A DNA stretch of 64,000 bases from JAAURB01 sp049647265 (GCA_049647265.1 JBARXJ010000053.1:248001-312000); one strand, 5' to 3'; shown: positions 26,115 through 35,757, numbered from the stretch's first letter. Translations and numbers: made by a program. The notes: generated from the letters alone by a model not told the origin.

Positions 26115-27440
26115 TTACGGGGCATCAAAACTTAACGCTTGCCCACGAACATCTGTATTTACTTTTCCATGGTCAAATACAACTTGCCCGCCGACAATAG
26201 TTACCACTGGCCACCCGGTTAAATCCCAACCTTCAAAAGGGCTCCAACCACATTTTGTTAACAGTTCTTCTCGTAAAACCGGACGATAATTTTCTAAATC
26301 TACTAACACTAAATCTGCATCATATCCCGGTTCAATTAAACCTTTATTCGGTATTTTATAAGCTTTTGTTACCGCAGTAGACATCCAATTAGCCACCTGT
26401 TGAACTGTACATTTTCCGGCTTTTGCTTGAGTTAACATCAAGGGTAAAGAAGTCTCAACGCCTGGCATTCCAGAGGGACTTTTCGGATAAGTTTGAGCCT
26501 TTTCTTCTAAGGTATGAGGAGCGTGATCGGTTGCGATAAAATCAATTACCCCATCTAATAAAGCTTGCCATAATATCTCATTATTTTCAGGCGATCGCAA
26601 GGGCGGATTCATTTGGGCTAAAGTACCAATTTTCTCATAAGCACTCAGATTTAATAATAAATGCTGCGGTGTGACTTCTGCCGTTACCCAACTGGGCTTA
26701 TCCTGGCGTAATAATTCCGCTTCTATCCCGGTTGAAAGATGTAAAATATGTAAGCGACGCTGATATTTTTTCGAGAGTTTCAGGGCTAATTTTGTTGCCA
26801 GTAATGCCGCTTCTTCGTCTTGAATGGTAGAATGAATAGCTGGATCGCTAATTCCTGTAAATTCAGTTCTTCGTTGTTGAATGCGGGCTTGATCTTCAGC
26901 ATGAACTGCAATTAAGCGTTTACCATTGGCAAAAATAGGGTCAAGAAATGCCTCTTGATCCACTAATAATTCTCCTTTCATTGAACCCATAAAAATTTTA
27001 ATTCCACAGGTAGGATTTGCTTCAATTAAATCGGGTAAATTATCAGGAGTTGCGCCAATAAAAAAACTATAATTCACCACACATTTTTGACTTGCCCGCT
27101 GTAACTTGTCCGCCAACGCTGATTTTACCTTCGTCAGAGGCCGCGTATTGGGCATTTCAAGGAACGAGGTTACCCCCCCCTTGGCACAGGCACAACTGGC
27201 TGTAAACAGGTCTTCTTTATGCTCTAAACCCGGTTCTCGGAAGTGAACCTGAGGATCAATTACGCCCGGCAATAAGGTTAATCCTTTGGCTTCAATTTCT
27301 GTAAGTCCTGCTTCATTGGGAATATCTGCTGCAACTTCAAGGATTTTTCCGCCCTCAGTTTTAACATCACCCACCATAAATTCACCACTGGGTAATAAAA
27401 TGCGGGCATGACGAATAAGTAAAGAATCAGTTTCTGACAT
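26115..27440 (-). CDS. pyrC: Dihydroorotase
   Basis: 441 residues. Zinc-binding VIDPQVHFREPG at about 60-71, the carbamylated lysine in GIKIFMGSMKG, HILHLSTG, and the catalytic FIATDHAPHTLEEK. It cyclises carbamoyl-aspartate to dihydroorotate in pyrimidine synthesis. The C-terminal ENYRPVLREELLTKCGWSPFEGWDLTGWPVVTIVGG is typical of the amidohydrolase family and of cyanobacterial dihydroorotases. An allantoinase is a less likely alternative. Confidence 0.9.
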   Translation of the reverse strand: MSETDSLLIRHARILLPSGEFMVGDVKTEGGKILEVAADIPNEAGLTEIEAKGLTLLPGVIDPQVHFREPGLEHKEDLFTASCACAKGGVTSFLEMPNTRPLTKVKSALADKLQRASQKCVVNYSFFIGATPDNLPDLIEANPTCGIKIFMGSMKGELLVDQEAFLDPIFANGKRLIAVHAEDQARIQQRRTEFTGISDPAIHSTIQDEEAALLATKLALKLSKKYQRRLHILHLSTGIEAELLRQDKPSWVTAEVTPQHLLLNLSAYEKIGTLAQMNPPLRSPENNEILWQALLDGVIDFIATDHAPHTLEEKAQTYPKSPSGMPGVETSLPLMLTQAKAGKCTVQQVANWMSTAVTKAYKIPNKGLIEPGYDADLVLVDLENYRPVLREELLTKCGWSPFEGWDLTGWPVVTIVGGQVVFDHGKVNTDVRGQALSFDAP

Positions 27441-27594
27441 AGCGCCGGGTTAGAATCAACTACTCTTTATCATTCAACGTTATCTGCCTCTCGTCAATCC
27501 TTATCGCTACAATTTTATATATAAATGCCTGAATTCCTATAGATTAGCTCTATTAAAATCTATTACAATTAAAAATAACCAATCGGAGGATACA

Positions 27595-28323
27595 ATGACA
27601 ACTACTCAAGATTTAGACATTCTCCCATCTCAAACCGAACTAGAAGAAATTCAATATCCTTCTGGAAACTTAGAAAGTAAGGAGCCACCTTTGGAAAGTT
27701 ATTTGCATCTTCAACAATTACTGCTATTTATCAAATGTTTAGATTGGCATTGGCAAGACCGGAATGACTATTTTGCTGCTGGAAATCTAACGATTTATTA
27801 TAGTCCTAAAAAGCAGAAAACAGAATATTTTAGGGGGCCGGATTTCTTTGTGGTATTAAATACAGAACGTAAACCCCGTAAAAGTTGGGTGGTGTGGGAA
27901 GAAGACGGTAAATATCCGAATGTGATTATCGAATTATTATCTCCTTCAACCGCAAATGTAGATCGAACAGAAAAAAAACAAATTTATCAAGATATTTTCC
28001 GTACACCGGACTATTTTTGGTTTTCTCCAGATACTTTAGAACTTATGGGTTTTCATTTAGTGGATGGAACTTATCAGGAAATTTATCCCAATGAACAAGG
28101 GTTACTTTGGAGTGAACAACTTCAATTATTTTTAGGAATTCATCAACAGAAATTAAGGTTTTTTACTCCAGAATATGAATTAGTTTCTACTCCGGAAGAG
28201 TCAGCGCAAGCGGCTGAAAAACGAGCATTAGAAGCTGAAGCAACTGCCGAAATAGAACGTCAACAAAAGGAAAAGTTAGCGGCTAAATTACGGGAATTAA
28301 ATATTGATCCTAATACACTTTAA
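27595..28323 (+). CDS. Uma2-family endonuclease-like protein (DUF820)
   Basis: 242 residues. The restriction-endonuclease-like core is recognisable: GPDFFVVLNTERKPRKSWVVWEEDGKYPNVIIELLSPSTANVDRTEKKQIYQDIFRTPDYFWF, with the Asp and Glu-x-Leu-Ser-Pro-Ser motif. The C-terminal 45 residues are an Ala/Glu-rich coiled coil (AAEKRALEAEATAEIERQQKEKLAAKLRELNID). The family is strongly expanded in cyanobacteria and its role is unproven. GGAGG lies 7 nt before the ATG. Confidence 0.92.
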   Translation: MTTTQDLDILPSQTELEEIQYPSGNLESKEPPLESYLHLQQLLLFIKCLDWHWQDRNDYFAAGNLTIYYSPKKQKTEYFRGPDFFVVLNTERKPRKSWVVWEEDGKYPNVIIELLSPSTANVDRTEKKQIYQDIFRTPDYFWFSPDTLELMGFHLVDGTYQEIYPNEQGLLWSEQLQLFLGIHQQKLRFFTPEYELVSTPEESAQAAEKRALEAEATAEIERQQKEKLAAKLRELNIDPNTL

Positions 28324-28366
28324 TATCTGATCTCCCTAACTGCCAATATTTGTGAGTTTAGTTAAA

Positions 28367-28390
28367 CATAAAAAAACCCCTTTTGGGGTT
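28367..28390 (-). terminator. Rho-independent terminator of the ctaCDE operon
   Basis: Read on minus: AACCCC, loop AAAA, GGGGTT followed by a T-run. It lies 28 bp after the ctaE stop codon. Confidence 0.8.
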
Positions 28391-28417
28391 ATCATTTCAA
28401 TTCAACTGAATGTATTG

Positions 28418-29044
28418 TTAGAGTATGTACAACAAGACGAAAAGAACAATCCAAATCACATCTACAAAGTGCCAATAGAGTTCAGCAGCTTCCGGCCCGA
28501 AGTGATAAGATGCGGAGTAATGACCCGGTTGACGCGCGCGCCAGAGAACTGCAAGGATTAAAACTGCCCCAAAGGTAACGTGCATTCCGTGAAAGGCGGT
28601 TAACACATAAAAGAAGCTAGAATATAAGTTTGTGGTTAAGCCAAATTCTAAATTAGAATATTCATAAACCTGACCACAAAGGAAAATAATTCCCATAATT
28701 GCAGTGGCTAAAAACCACCCTTTTAATCCAGCTTCGTTGCCTTTTTTGATCGCAGAGTTACCGCGATTCATCACAAAGCTACTAGAAATCAGAATAATAG
28801 TATTAATTCCGGGCAGTAAAAGTTCTCTTTCTATATCATCGGGCGGCCAAACATCAACACTGGCTCGAGAAATTAAATAAGCGGTAAATAACCCGAGAAA
28901 GATCATACTTTCTGCAATCAGAAATACAAGCACCCCTGACATTCGTAAATCAGGATGTTCTTCGTGATGGCCGTCAGCGTGGGCTGCTTCTTGGGGTTGA
29001 TACCCAGCCACACTTTGAGAATCGTTAACTGTTGAACCTTGCAT
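28418..29044 (-). CDS. ctaE: Cytochrome c oxidase subunit III
   Basis: 208 residues with five to six membrane helices, the short bacterial form. Signatures: LRMSGVLVFLIAESMIFLGLFTAYLISR, the HGMHVTFGAVL segment and the C-terminal ELYWHFVDVIWIVLFVLLYIL. It is part of the aa3-type terminal oxidase in the cytoplasmic and thylakoid membranes. It is the last gene of ctaC-ctaD-ctaE, separated from ctaD by an 88-bp spacer with a heptamer repeat and followed by a terminator. Confidence 0.95.
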   Translation of the reverse strand: MQGSTVNDSQSVAGYQPQEAAHADGHHEEHPDLRMSGVLVFLIAESMIFLGLFTAYLISRASVDVWPPDDIERELLLPGINTIILISSSFVMNRGNSAIKKGNEAGLKGWFLATAIMGIIFLCGQVYEYSNLEFGLTTNLYSSFFYVLTAFHGMHVTFGAVLILAVLWRARQPGHYSASYHFGPEAAELYWHFVDVIWIVLFVLLYIL

Positions 29045-29062
29045 AAATCAATCTGTTAAATA

Positions 29063-29104
29063 GGGAACAGGGAACAGGGAACAGGGAACAGGGAACAGGG
29101 AACA
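29063..29104. repeat. Short tandem repeat (GGGAACA)6
   Basis: Six perfect copies of a 7-bp unit in the ctaD-ctaE spacer, of the STRR type known from filamentous cyanobacteria. The copy number is likely to vary between strains. Confidence 0.9.
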
Positions 29105-29132
29105 AAGCCTGTCCCCACAACGAACTATCAAT

Positions 29133-30878
29133 TTAGCGATCGCTATCTGAAGAATCACCGAATAAGGCGGAAGATTGGGCTTCAGAGAGGGCAATACCTG
29201 CTTCTTTCTGGCGAGGCGGAACAGAGGCTGCCATTTCCTTCAAACGCGCCCGAATGGCTAAGGTTTTCTTCATACCATAATCATAAGGGCCAGTTCTCAA
29301 CACCGGATCGACGATGAAGTTTTCAATCGGCGGAGGAGAGGAAGTCATCCATTCTAAGGTTAAAGCTTCCCAAGGATTTGCGGGGGCTTTCGGGCCTTTG
29401 AGCCAACTCCAAACTGCATTAATTAAGAAAGGAATCGTAGAAACCGCCAGAATAGCAGTCCCAATACTACAAACCATGTTGAGATCGGCAAATTTAGGAT
29501 CGTACATGGCGACCCGTCGGGGCATTCCTTGTAAACCGAGGACGTGCATCGGCATAAAGGTCATATTTGCCCCAATTAAGGTGAGGACAAAGTGAACCCG
29601 ACCCCAGGTCTCATTCATCATCCGTCCCGTCATTTTAGGGAACCAGTGATAAATCCCAGCATAAATCCCAAAGACTGCCCCACCAAACAATACGTAGTGG
29701 AAATGCGCTACCACAAAATAGGTATCGTGAACGTGAATATCAAACGGGACTGCGGCGAGCATTACCCCAGTTACCCCACCAATTACAAAAGTGGAGAGGA
29801 AACCCATCGCAAATAATAGGGCGCTGTTGAGACGGAGTTTGCCGCCCCAAAGGGTTGCTATCCAACCAAAGACTTTAATTCCTGTGGGAACCGCAATCAC
29901 CATTGTGGCGATCATAAAGAACATCCGTAACCAGCCTGGGGTACCACTGGTATACATATGGTGTGCCCAAACAATTAAGCCGAGGAAGCTAATGGCTAGG
30001 CTAGAATAGGCGATCGCTTTATAACCAAAAATTGGCTTGCGGGCGTGAACCGGAATCACATCTGAGATTACCCCAAAAAACGGCAATACCATAATGTAAA
30101 CCGCTGGGTGGGAATAGAACCAGAATAAATGCTGGTAAACCACCGGATCGCCGCCACTGAGGGGGTTAAAGAAACTAGTTCCAGCCAGTAAGTCAAATGA
30201 GAGTAAGATTAATGCTGCTGCTAATACCGGGGTGGATAACAGAATTAAAGCCGAAGCTGCAATCATTGACCAGCAAAATAGGGGCATTTGGTTGAGAGTC
30301 ATGCCCTTAATTCGCATCTTAAATAGGGTGACGGCAAAATTTACCCCCCCGAGAATTGATGAGGTCCCCGATAACAGCAAGCTCATAATCCAGATTTCTT
30401 CTCCCACTTTACCGGAGACTAAACTCAGGGGGGGATAAGATGTCCAGCCTGCTTGAGGAGCATCAATGAAGAAGCTGAGTAACAGCAGCATACCGGAGGG
30501 GGGAATGAGCCAAAAAGCCACAGCATTCAACCGAGGGAAGGCCATATCTTTTGCCCCGATCATCAACGGGATTAGATAGTTGGCAAACCCAGCGCCCGCC
30601 GGAACGATCCACAGAAAGATCATAATTGTTCCGTGAACGGTAAACAGGCTGTTATAGACTTCTGGGCTAACAATATCGGGGTCTGGAGTGGCCAGTTCGG
30701 CACGAACCACCCCTGCTAACGCTCCTCCTACCAGGAAGAAGATAAAAGAGGTGACGAGATATTGAATCCCGATCACTTTATGGTCTGTATTAAAGGTAAA
30801 GAAATCCTGCCAACGCCGTTCTTCTTCTGTATGTTCGGCGTTCATATTGGCAGTCATATCGAGCTGTGCTTGTGCCAT
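29133..30878 (-). CDS. ctaD: Cytochrome c oxidase subunit I
   Basis: 581 residues with twelve helices. Heme-copper ligands: VHGTIMIFLW, FWFYSHPAVYIMVLPFFGVIS, WAHHMYTSG and HDTYFVVAHFHYVLFGG. The FYSHPAVY motif in place of GHPEVY places it in the A2 class of heme-copper oxidases, in which the K/D-channel end lacks the A1 glutamate. The subunit carries heme a, heme a3 and CuB. It is co-transcribed with ctaC (21-bp gap) and ctaE. Confidence 0.96.
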   Translation of the reverse strand: MAQAQLDMTANMNAEHTEEERRWQDFFTFNTDHKVIGIQYLVTSFIFFLVGGALAGVVRAELATPDPDIVSPEVYNSLFTVHGTIMIFLWIVPAGAGFANYLIPLMIGAKDMAFPRLNAVAFWLIPPSGMLLLLSFFIDAPQAGWTSYPPLSLVSGKVGEEIWIMSLLLSGTSSILGGVNFAVTLFKMRIKGMTLNQMPLFCWSMIAASALILLSTPVLAAALILLSFDLLAGTSFFNPLSGGDPVVYQHLFWFYSHPAVYIMVLPFFGVISDVIPVHARKPIFGYKAIAYSSLAISFLGLIVWAHHMYTSGTPGWLRMFFMIATMVIAVPTGIKVFGWIATLWGGKLRLNSALLFAMGFLSTFVIGGVTGVMLAAVPFDIHVHDTYFVVAHFHYVLFGGAVFGIYAGIYHWFPKMTGRMMNETWGRVHFVLTLIGANMTFMPMHVLGLQGMPRRVAMYDPKFADLNMVCSIGTAILAVSTIPFLINAVWSWLKGPKAPANPWEALTLEWMTSSPPPIENFIVDPVLRTGPYDYGMKKTLAIRARLKEMAASVPPRQKEAGIALSEAQSSALFGDSSDSDR

Positions 30879-30899
30879 AAGAACGTTTTTTGTGATCGG

Positions 30900-31898
30900 T
30901 TATTCTGCGGGATGTAACGAGTGAAGAGTGTCAGCACTCACGCCCAAATCTTCAGCATAGGGGGCGAGAAATTCGGTTTCTGTCATGTCTGCGGGGTTCA
31001 TCGCCACTGTCTGTGGATTATCTAGGCTTTGGGCTATTGCATTTTCCTCTACCCAAGCGTCATATTCTTCTGGAGTCTGAACCACCATTTGGGTTCTCAT
31101 GGAGCCATGATAGCCGCCACAGAGTTCTGCACAGACGACCGGATAAGTACCGGGTTTTGTCGGTTTGAACCGCAGTTGAGTTGTACGTCCTGGGATCGCG
31201 TCCTGTTTCAAGCGTAGTTCCGGTAGCCAGAAGGCGTGTAGTACATCTTGAGCGACAATATTAAGCTGAACTTCTTGATCCACTGGAACGTGCAATTCCC
31301 CAGCAACCACTCCACTACCTTGGTAAGTAAAGATCCAGGCATATTGTAAACCCATTACATCAACGACGACATCGGCGGTTTGACCTTGCTCATCTGGAGA
31401 TGCACCGATCCCTATCGCGACTTGAGCTCTGGGAGTAACCGGGGTGTCGAGTGAGTCTTCACTTCCGGGTAAAGGGGCGGCGATCGCGGAACCACTGCGA
31501 TGATGATGGGCATGAATATCTGCCACGTTGGCGACCATTGGATCTAAGCCGCCCATTTGGTTATAAATTTCAAAGCTATAGATACCAATTGCTAACACAA
31601 TGATCGCCGGGATCGCTGTCCAGACAATTTCTAGGGGAATATTGCCATGAATCGGGGGGCCGTCTGTGTTATCATCGGGGCGACGACGGAATTTCACCAT
31701 CGAAAACACCAAAATACATTGCACAAATAAGGCTAAACCAAAGGCAATGGTTAGCATCGCCCGGAACAAAATATCGACTTCACCCGCTTCTGCCGAGGCC
31801 GCCACAGGCATTAAATCGTTATGTTGACCATACCAGAGACTGACTAGGGTGAGTGCAATCCCGAATAGCATGGTCAAAATTGTACTGGGAATATTCAA
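30900..31898 (-). CDS. ctaC: Cytochrome c oxidase subunit II
   Basis: 332 residues. Two N-terminal membrane helices, then a cupredoxin domain with the complete CuA site CAELCGGYHGSM near residue 260. The start is TTG at 31898, supported by AAGGAGGT a few bases upstream; no in-frame ATG precedes the first helix. Between helix 2 and the cupredoxin domain is a long loop of about 55 residues with a His-rich stretch (ADIHAHHHRSG) that many homologues lack. The subunit receives electrons from cytochrome c or plastocyanin. Confidence 0.95.
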   Translation of the reverse strand: MNIPSTILTMLFGIALTLVSLWYGQHNDLMPVAASAEAGEVDILFRAMLTIAFGLALFVQCILVFSMVKFRRRPDDNTDGPPIHGNIPLEIVWTAIPAIIVLAIGIYSFEIYNQMGGLDPMVANVADIHAHHHRSGSAIAAPLPGSEDSLDTPVTPRAQVAIGIGASPDEQGQTADVVVDVMGLQYAWIFTYQGSGVVAGELHVPVDQEVQLNIVAQDVLHAFWLPELRLKQDAIPGRTTQLRFKPTKPGTYPVVCAELCGGYHGSMRTQMVVQTPEEYDAWVEENAIAQSLDNPQTVAMNPADMTETEFLAPYAEDLGVSADTLHSLHPAE

Positions 31899-32618
31899 TC
31901 TTCTACCTCCTTATGTCGTACTCCCTCTGTTTAAAACTGGGAAAAATACGATCTTTGTTTCCATATTTAATCATAAAGGAATTGCCAACCGAAGACATGA
32001 TTTCACCCCGTCAAGATTCGCCTAGATATCGATCTAAATTATGGGCTTTGACTCTACTTCTTTTAAAGTAAAACAGATCACAGAAGTCGGTTAGAATTCC
32101 TAGCAATTCTTAGGATTTTCTTTAGAATCAGGATCACCCATCTGAGGGGGCAGATCGGTTACCGCATCCGTCGTAATTTTATCATTTTTTTTCTGTAGTT
32201 GTAGTCCCCTGATTAGGATTTAGGTAAAATCAGCTACTTTTTAGACGCTATGGGACTTGATCTCCGGGACAGTGAGAATTTTTCTCATGACAAAGACCCC
32301 ACGAAACTCAATTTCGTTCCTCGATCATCCGATTAAAAATTAAATCTTTCTTTAATCTTGATGAGAATCTCCGTAACGAACAGTAAGAAACAATCACAAA
32401 TCCAAAAACTTTATAAAAGTCTGCTCATTTTGGGTTGATATCGCTAAGCTAGATAAATAGCACAATATATTTTATTGGTGAGTTGGCTGACATCAGAGGG
32501 AATTAACTCAAAAGCCATCATAAATCCTTGTATTTAATCAGCCATGATGGGATTGAACAGGGAGAGTTAACCTCTCAAAAAAACACAGCTATTATCCATT
32601 CATGTCTCGGGAGAACTC
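31899..32618. other. 720-bp divergent regulatory region between ctaC and ctaA
   Basis: Holds the promoters of both oxidase operons. AAGGAGGT for ctaC lies at the left edge and GGGAGA for ctaA at the right edge. A small perfect hairpin ACGAAA/TTTCGT lies at 32301-32317. A 24-codon ORF at 31997-32071 on plus (ends LWALTLLLLK) has no supporting evidence. No operator could be named. Confidence 0.5.
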
Positions 32619-33548
32619 ATGGCGAACACCATTCTAAATCAAAAAATAGAGATTTCTTCCTCAATTTCAGCTCAAGATCGGGTTCGTCGCCTGGTGTGGA
32701 AGCTGGCGATCGCTACTTTTCTGCTGATGGCAATTGGTAGCGCCACACGAGTGATGAATGCGGGACTGGCTTGTCCCGACTGGCCGTTGTGTTACGGAAC
32801 ATTAGTGCCGACGGCTCAAATGAACCTGCAAGTGTTTCTAGAGTGGTTTCACCGTCTAGATGCGGCTTTAATTGGGATCGGTACAATTGTGCTGGTGGGT
32901 TTATCCTGGTGGCATCACCTCAAGCTGCCCCGTTGGTTTCCTTGGGTTGCCTCGTTTGCGCTATTTTTAATTGTCTTTCAAGGCATTTTAGGCGGACTAA
33001 CAGTTACAGAACTATTACGATTTGATATTGTAACGGCTCATCTCGGCACGGCTTTACTGTTCTTTTGTACTTTACTGGTGATGGGTTGTGGGATTATGCC
33101 CTACAACAGTATCGGGACAGTCGGGCGTTTACCTTGGCTGGGATTGATTGCGGCAATTTGTGTTTACCTGCAAAGTCTATTAGGCGGACTGGTTGCGTCT
33201 CGCTGGGCATTACACCAATGTTTCGGTAGCAGCCAACTGTGTTTGGTGATGAATAGCCATATTGCCGGGATTGTCCCCGCAACGGTCGGGAGTTTAGCCG
33301 TTGTGATTTTAGCCTGGCGCACTTCTGCCCTTAACCCTGTCCTGCGTCGCTTAGCCACTTGGGTCGGTGTTTGTTTACTGGCTCAAATTGTAATTGGAAT
33401 TGCGACCTTCCGTCTCCATCTTCAAGTTGAACCGCTTACGGTTAGCCATCAAGCCGTGGGTGCAGCCTTACTCGGAACTTTAGTTGCATTTACTGTTATC
33501 GGGTTTCGCGACAACAAAGTCAGCTTTAAATCTGCTCAACAGTCGTAA
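32619..33548 (+). CDS. ctaA: Heme A synthase (COX15/CtaA)
   Basis: 309 residues, eight membrane helices. GSATRVMNAGLACPDWPLCYGTLVP and EWFHRLDAALIG carry the first heme-binding histidine and the extracellular cysteine loop. The second half repeats the pattern (HQCFGSSQLC, SHQAVGAALLGTLVAF). It converts heme O to heme A for the CtaD subunit. It is in one operon with ctaB, 62 bp downstream, and divergent from ctaCDE. Confidence 0.93.
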   Translation: MANTILNQKIEISSSISAQDRVRRLVWKLAIATFLLMAIGSATRVMNAGLACPDWPLCYGTLVPTAQMNLQVFLEWFHRLDAALIGIGTIVLVGLSWWHHLKLPRWFPWVASFALFLIVFQGILGGLTVTELLRFDIVTAHLGTALLFFCTLLVMGCGIMPYNSIGTVGRLPWLGLIAAICVYLQSLLGGLVASRWALHQCFGSSQLCLVMNSHIAGIVPATVGSLAVVILAWRTSALNPVLRRLATWVGVCLLAQIVIGIATFRLHLQVEPLTVSHQAVGAALLGTLVAFTVIGFRDNKVSFKSAQQS

Positions 33549-33610
33549 CAGCTAAGCTACATTCACTATTTTTCCTAATCTTTACTTTCTAATTTGTTGT
33601 AGAAATATCC

Positions 33611-34594
33611 ATGCAAGAATTGATTCAAACCCCTGCCCTTCGCCATCATGACAACCTGCTCCAGGTTGCTAAAAGCTATTATCAACTGACTAAACCCCGA
33701 ATTATTCTGTTACTACTGATTACCACAACAGCCGGAATGTGGCTGGGGGCAAAAGGCGAAGTTGACCCATTGTTATTATTGATTACTTTAACCGGAGGCG
33801 CACTGGCTTCGGGAGCAGCGAATACGATTAATTGTCTTTACGATAGCGATATTGACTATATTATGGAGCGTACCCGCTGGCGGCCGATACCTTCTGGAAG
33901 AGTCAAACCGCGCCATGCGTTACTATTTGCCGCCGCATTAACTCTGATTTCTTTTACTTTATTAACCGTTTTTGCTAATCTTTTAGCGGCAGTATTGGCA
34001 ATGAGCGGTATTGTTTTCTATGTTGGGGTTTATACTCATTGGTTAAAGCGTCATAGCGTCCAAAATATTGTGATTGGTGGCGCAGCCGGAGCCATTCCCC
34101 CGTTAGTCGGTTGGGCGGCTGTCACGGGTAATTTAAGTTGGACTGCTTGGTTATTATTCCTGATTATTTTTCTTTGGACTCCGCCTCATTTCTGGGCATT
34201 GGCAATGATGATTCGCGATGAATACAAAGAAGTTGGTGTACCGATGTTACCTGTAATTGAGGGGGATGAATCTACCGCTAAACAAATCTGGATTTATAGC
34301 TTACTCCTAATTCCCAGTACATTATTATTGGTTTATCCTCTTCATGCCAGTGGTGTGATTTATGCCGGCTTAGCAATCATTTTAGGTGTTATTTTCTTAC
34401 AAAAAGCTTGGCAACTCCTGCAAACACCGACAGAGCGAGATGTCGCACGAGCAATGTTTAAGTACTCCATTTTTTACATGATGTTGCTGTGTGTTGCCAT
34501 TGTAGTGGATAGTTTACCGATTACTCAGCAGTTAAATTTGGCAATCGTTGAGCATTTTCAGACATTGACCAGTTGTACAATGGCTTTATTATAA
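33611..34594 (+). CDS. ctaB: Protoheme IX farnesyltransferase (heme O synthase)
   Basis: 327 residues, a UbiA-superfamily membrane enzyme. Prenyl-diphosphate site NCLYDSDIDYIMERTRWRP at about 77-95, second motif RDEYKEVGVPMLPV, and the substrate region WTPPHFWALAM. It adds a farnesyl group to heme B to give heme O, the substrate of CtaA encoded just upstream. Confidence 0.95.
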   Translation: MQELIQTPALRHHDNLLQVAKSYYQLTKPRIILLLLITTTAGMWLGAKGEVDPLLLLITLTGGALASGAANTINCLYDSDIDYIMERTRWRPIPSGRVKPRHALLFAAALTLISFTLLTVFANLLAAVLAMSGIVFYVGVYTHWLKRHSVQNIVIGGAAGAIPPLVGWAAVTGNLSWTAWLLFLIIFLWTPPHFWALAMMIRDEYKEVGVPMLPVIEGDESTAKQIWIYSLLLIPSTLLLVYPLHASGVIYAGLAIILGVIFLQKAWQLLQTPTERDVARAMFKYSIFYMMLLCVAIVVDSLPITQQLNLAIVEHFQTLTSCTMALL

Positions 34595-34619
34595 AATTCA
34601 GTCATTTGTTGCTTACAGT

Positions 34620-34644
34620 AGGGTGTGTCTGTCGGGCGCACCCT
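34620..34644 (+). terminator. Hairpin after ctaB
   Basis: AGGGTGTG pairs with CGCACCCT (one G-U pair) around a 9-nt loop, 25 bp after the ctaB stop. There is no T-run, so it may be an interspersed palindrome that acts as a weak or Rho-aided terminator. Confidence 0.4.
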
Positions 34645-34671
34645 CTCACTATTTCTGTTGATTAAAAAAAT

Positions 34672-35073
34672 ATGGAATTTACACATCTTTTAGAAGGAGG
34701 ACTAGAAAATATTGTTTCTATTGGCAAGATCTGTTTAGAAGCTATTTCTGTTTTCTGTGTTTTATTGGGGTGTTATAAAACGCTTCAGCTTGCCTTTAAA
34801 CTCTCTCGCTTTAAAGATGATACTTTCCCGTTTATTCAACTGCGAATTCGCTTCGGTGTTTGGCTTGCTTTAGCTTTAGAATTTCAATTGGGAGCAGATA
34901 TTTTAGCCACAACCATTGCTCCTTCAACTCAGACTTTAATTCAACTGGGTGTAATTGCTTTGATTCGTACCTTTTTAAACTATTTCCTCAATCATGAACT
35001 GGAAAAAGAGTTTGAATTACGCAAAGAAAACAGGCAATTAAACGAGGCTTCTAAGGCTACCCCAGAAATTTAA
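34672..35073 (+). CDS. DUF1622 family membrane protein
   Basis: 133 residues with three membrane segments. FGVWLALALEFQLGADILATTIAPS and LIRTFLNYFLNHELEKEFE are the DUF1622 hallmark. The function is unknown. It lies 77 bp after ctaB, beyond a hairpin. Confidence 0.88.
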   Translation: MEFTHLLEGGLENIVSIGKICLEAISVFCVLLGCYKTLQLAFKLSRFKDDTFPFIQLRIRFGVWLALALEFQLGADILATTIAPSTQTLIQLGVIALIRTFLNYFLNHELEKEFELRKENRQLNEASKATPEI

Positions 35074-35096
35074 GCAGTCCACTCAAAAACAGTCAA

Positions 35097-35306
35097 CTAA
35101 ATCATTACTTTTAACTGAGGTAATTCTTTCCCACGAGCGAGATAATCTTCTACTAATAGTGCCAATACTTCCTTAGCATTTTTCAGTGCTTCTTCTGGGC
35201 TATTGCCATGAGTGTGAGCGTAAGGACCAAACTCTGGTAAACTAGCAATGTAAGTTTGATCGACTTCTGACCATTGAATCAGAATACTATAGTGTTTTTC
35301 CTTCAT
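35097..35306 (-). CDS. hicB: HicB-family antitoxin
   Basis: 69 residues. The HicB fold is clear: YSILIQWSEVDQTYIASLPEFGPYAHTHGNSPEEALKNAKEVLALLVEDYL. No C-terminal DNA-binding domain is present, so it is the short form. The upstream gene in the same direction is a hicA with an in-frame stop. This is therefore probably an orphan antitoxin whose toxin is dead. Confidence 0.88.
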   Translation of the reverse strand: MKEKHYSILIQWSEVDQTYIASLPEFGPYAHTHGNSPEEALKNAKEVLALLVEDYLARGKELPQLKVMI

Positions 35307-35321
35307 TTTTTTCTAAATTTA

Positions 35322-35528
35322 TTATTGTTGTAAATTATCTAAATCTCTGATAGCGTTTTTAACATCTTTTTCTTGATATTTATTAGCATCGGCTCCATCT
35401 TTTCCTGACAAAACTAGACTATACTCTAATCAGGGATGACTCCACACTGTGTGACTTCCTTTACCTGAGCGATAAGAGAAACCCGCTTTTTTTAGTACTG
35501 ATTTGAGTTCTCTAATTTTTTTTGGCAT
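35322..35528 (-). pseudogene. hicA: hicA toxin remnant with in-frame stop
   Basis: Reads MPKKIRELKSVLKKAGFSYR, then SGKGSHTVWSHP, a TGA at codon 33 (35430-35432), then LEYSLVLSGKDGADANKYQ and EKDVKNAIRDLDNLQQ to TAA. Total 68 codons, the normal HicA length. The catalytic histidine of the GSH motif is before the stop, but the second half of the dsRBD-like fold would be lost. The frame is otherwise intact, suggesting recent inactivation. The stop is 15 bp before hicB. Confidence 0.85.
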
Positions 35529-35757
35529 TTAATGATTCATAAATCCCTTTATTGTAGCAGTGCGACAGGGACGTAGCCCTCAATCTGCTCTGGGTAGTGT
35601 GTACGCCTGAGAGATAATAACCTTAAGTATCGTAGTCTATAGTATTTTAATCATAGCAAGAATGAAGAGCATTTGGAGAAGAGTATTTCCAATCAAGAAA
35701 GTATAGTAAAATTGGCGACAAGAATAAATTTTTGATTCTGATTACATCCTCATCGTT

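Noticed and set aside
29063..29104. (GGGAACA)6 as a CRISPR or iteron array
   Set aside because: Units are contiguous heptamers without spacers; it is a simple STRR-type repeat.
29314..30438. Plus-strand ORFs antisense to ctaD
   Set aside because: Shadow frames of a highly conserved gene.
31997..32071. 24-codon ORF in the ctaC-ctaA spacer
   Set aside because: Ends inside a hydrophobic run and lacks a ribosome binding site; probably chance.
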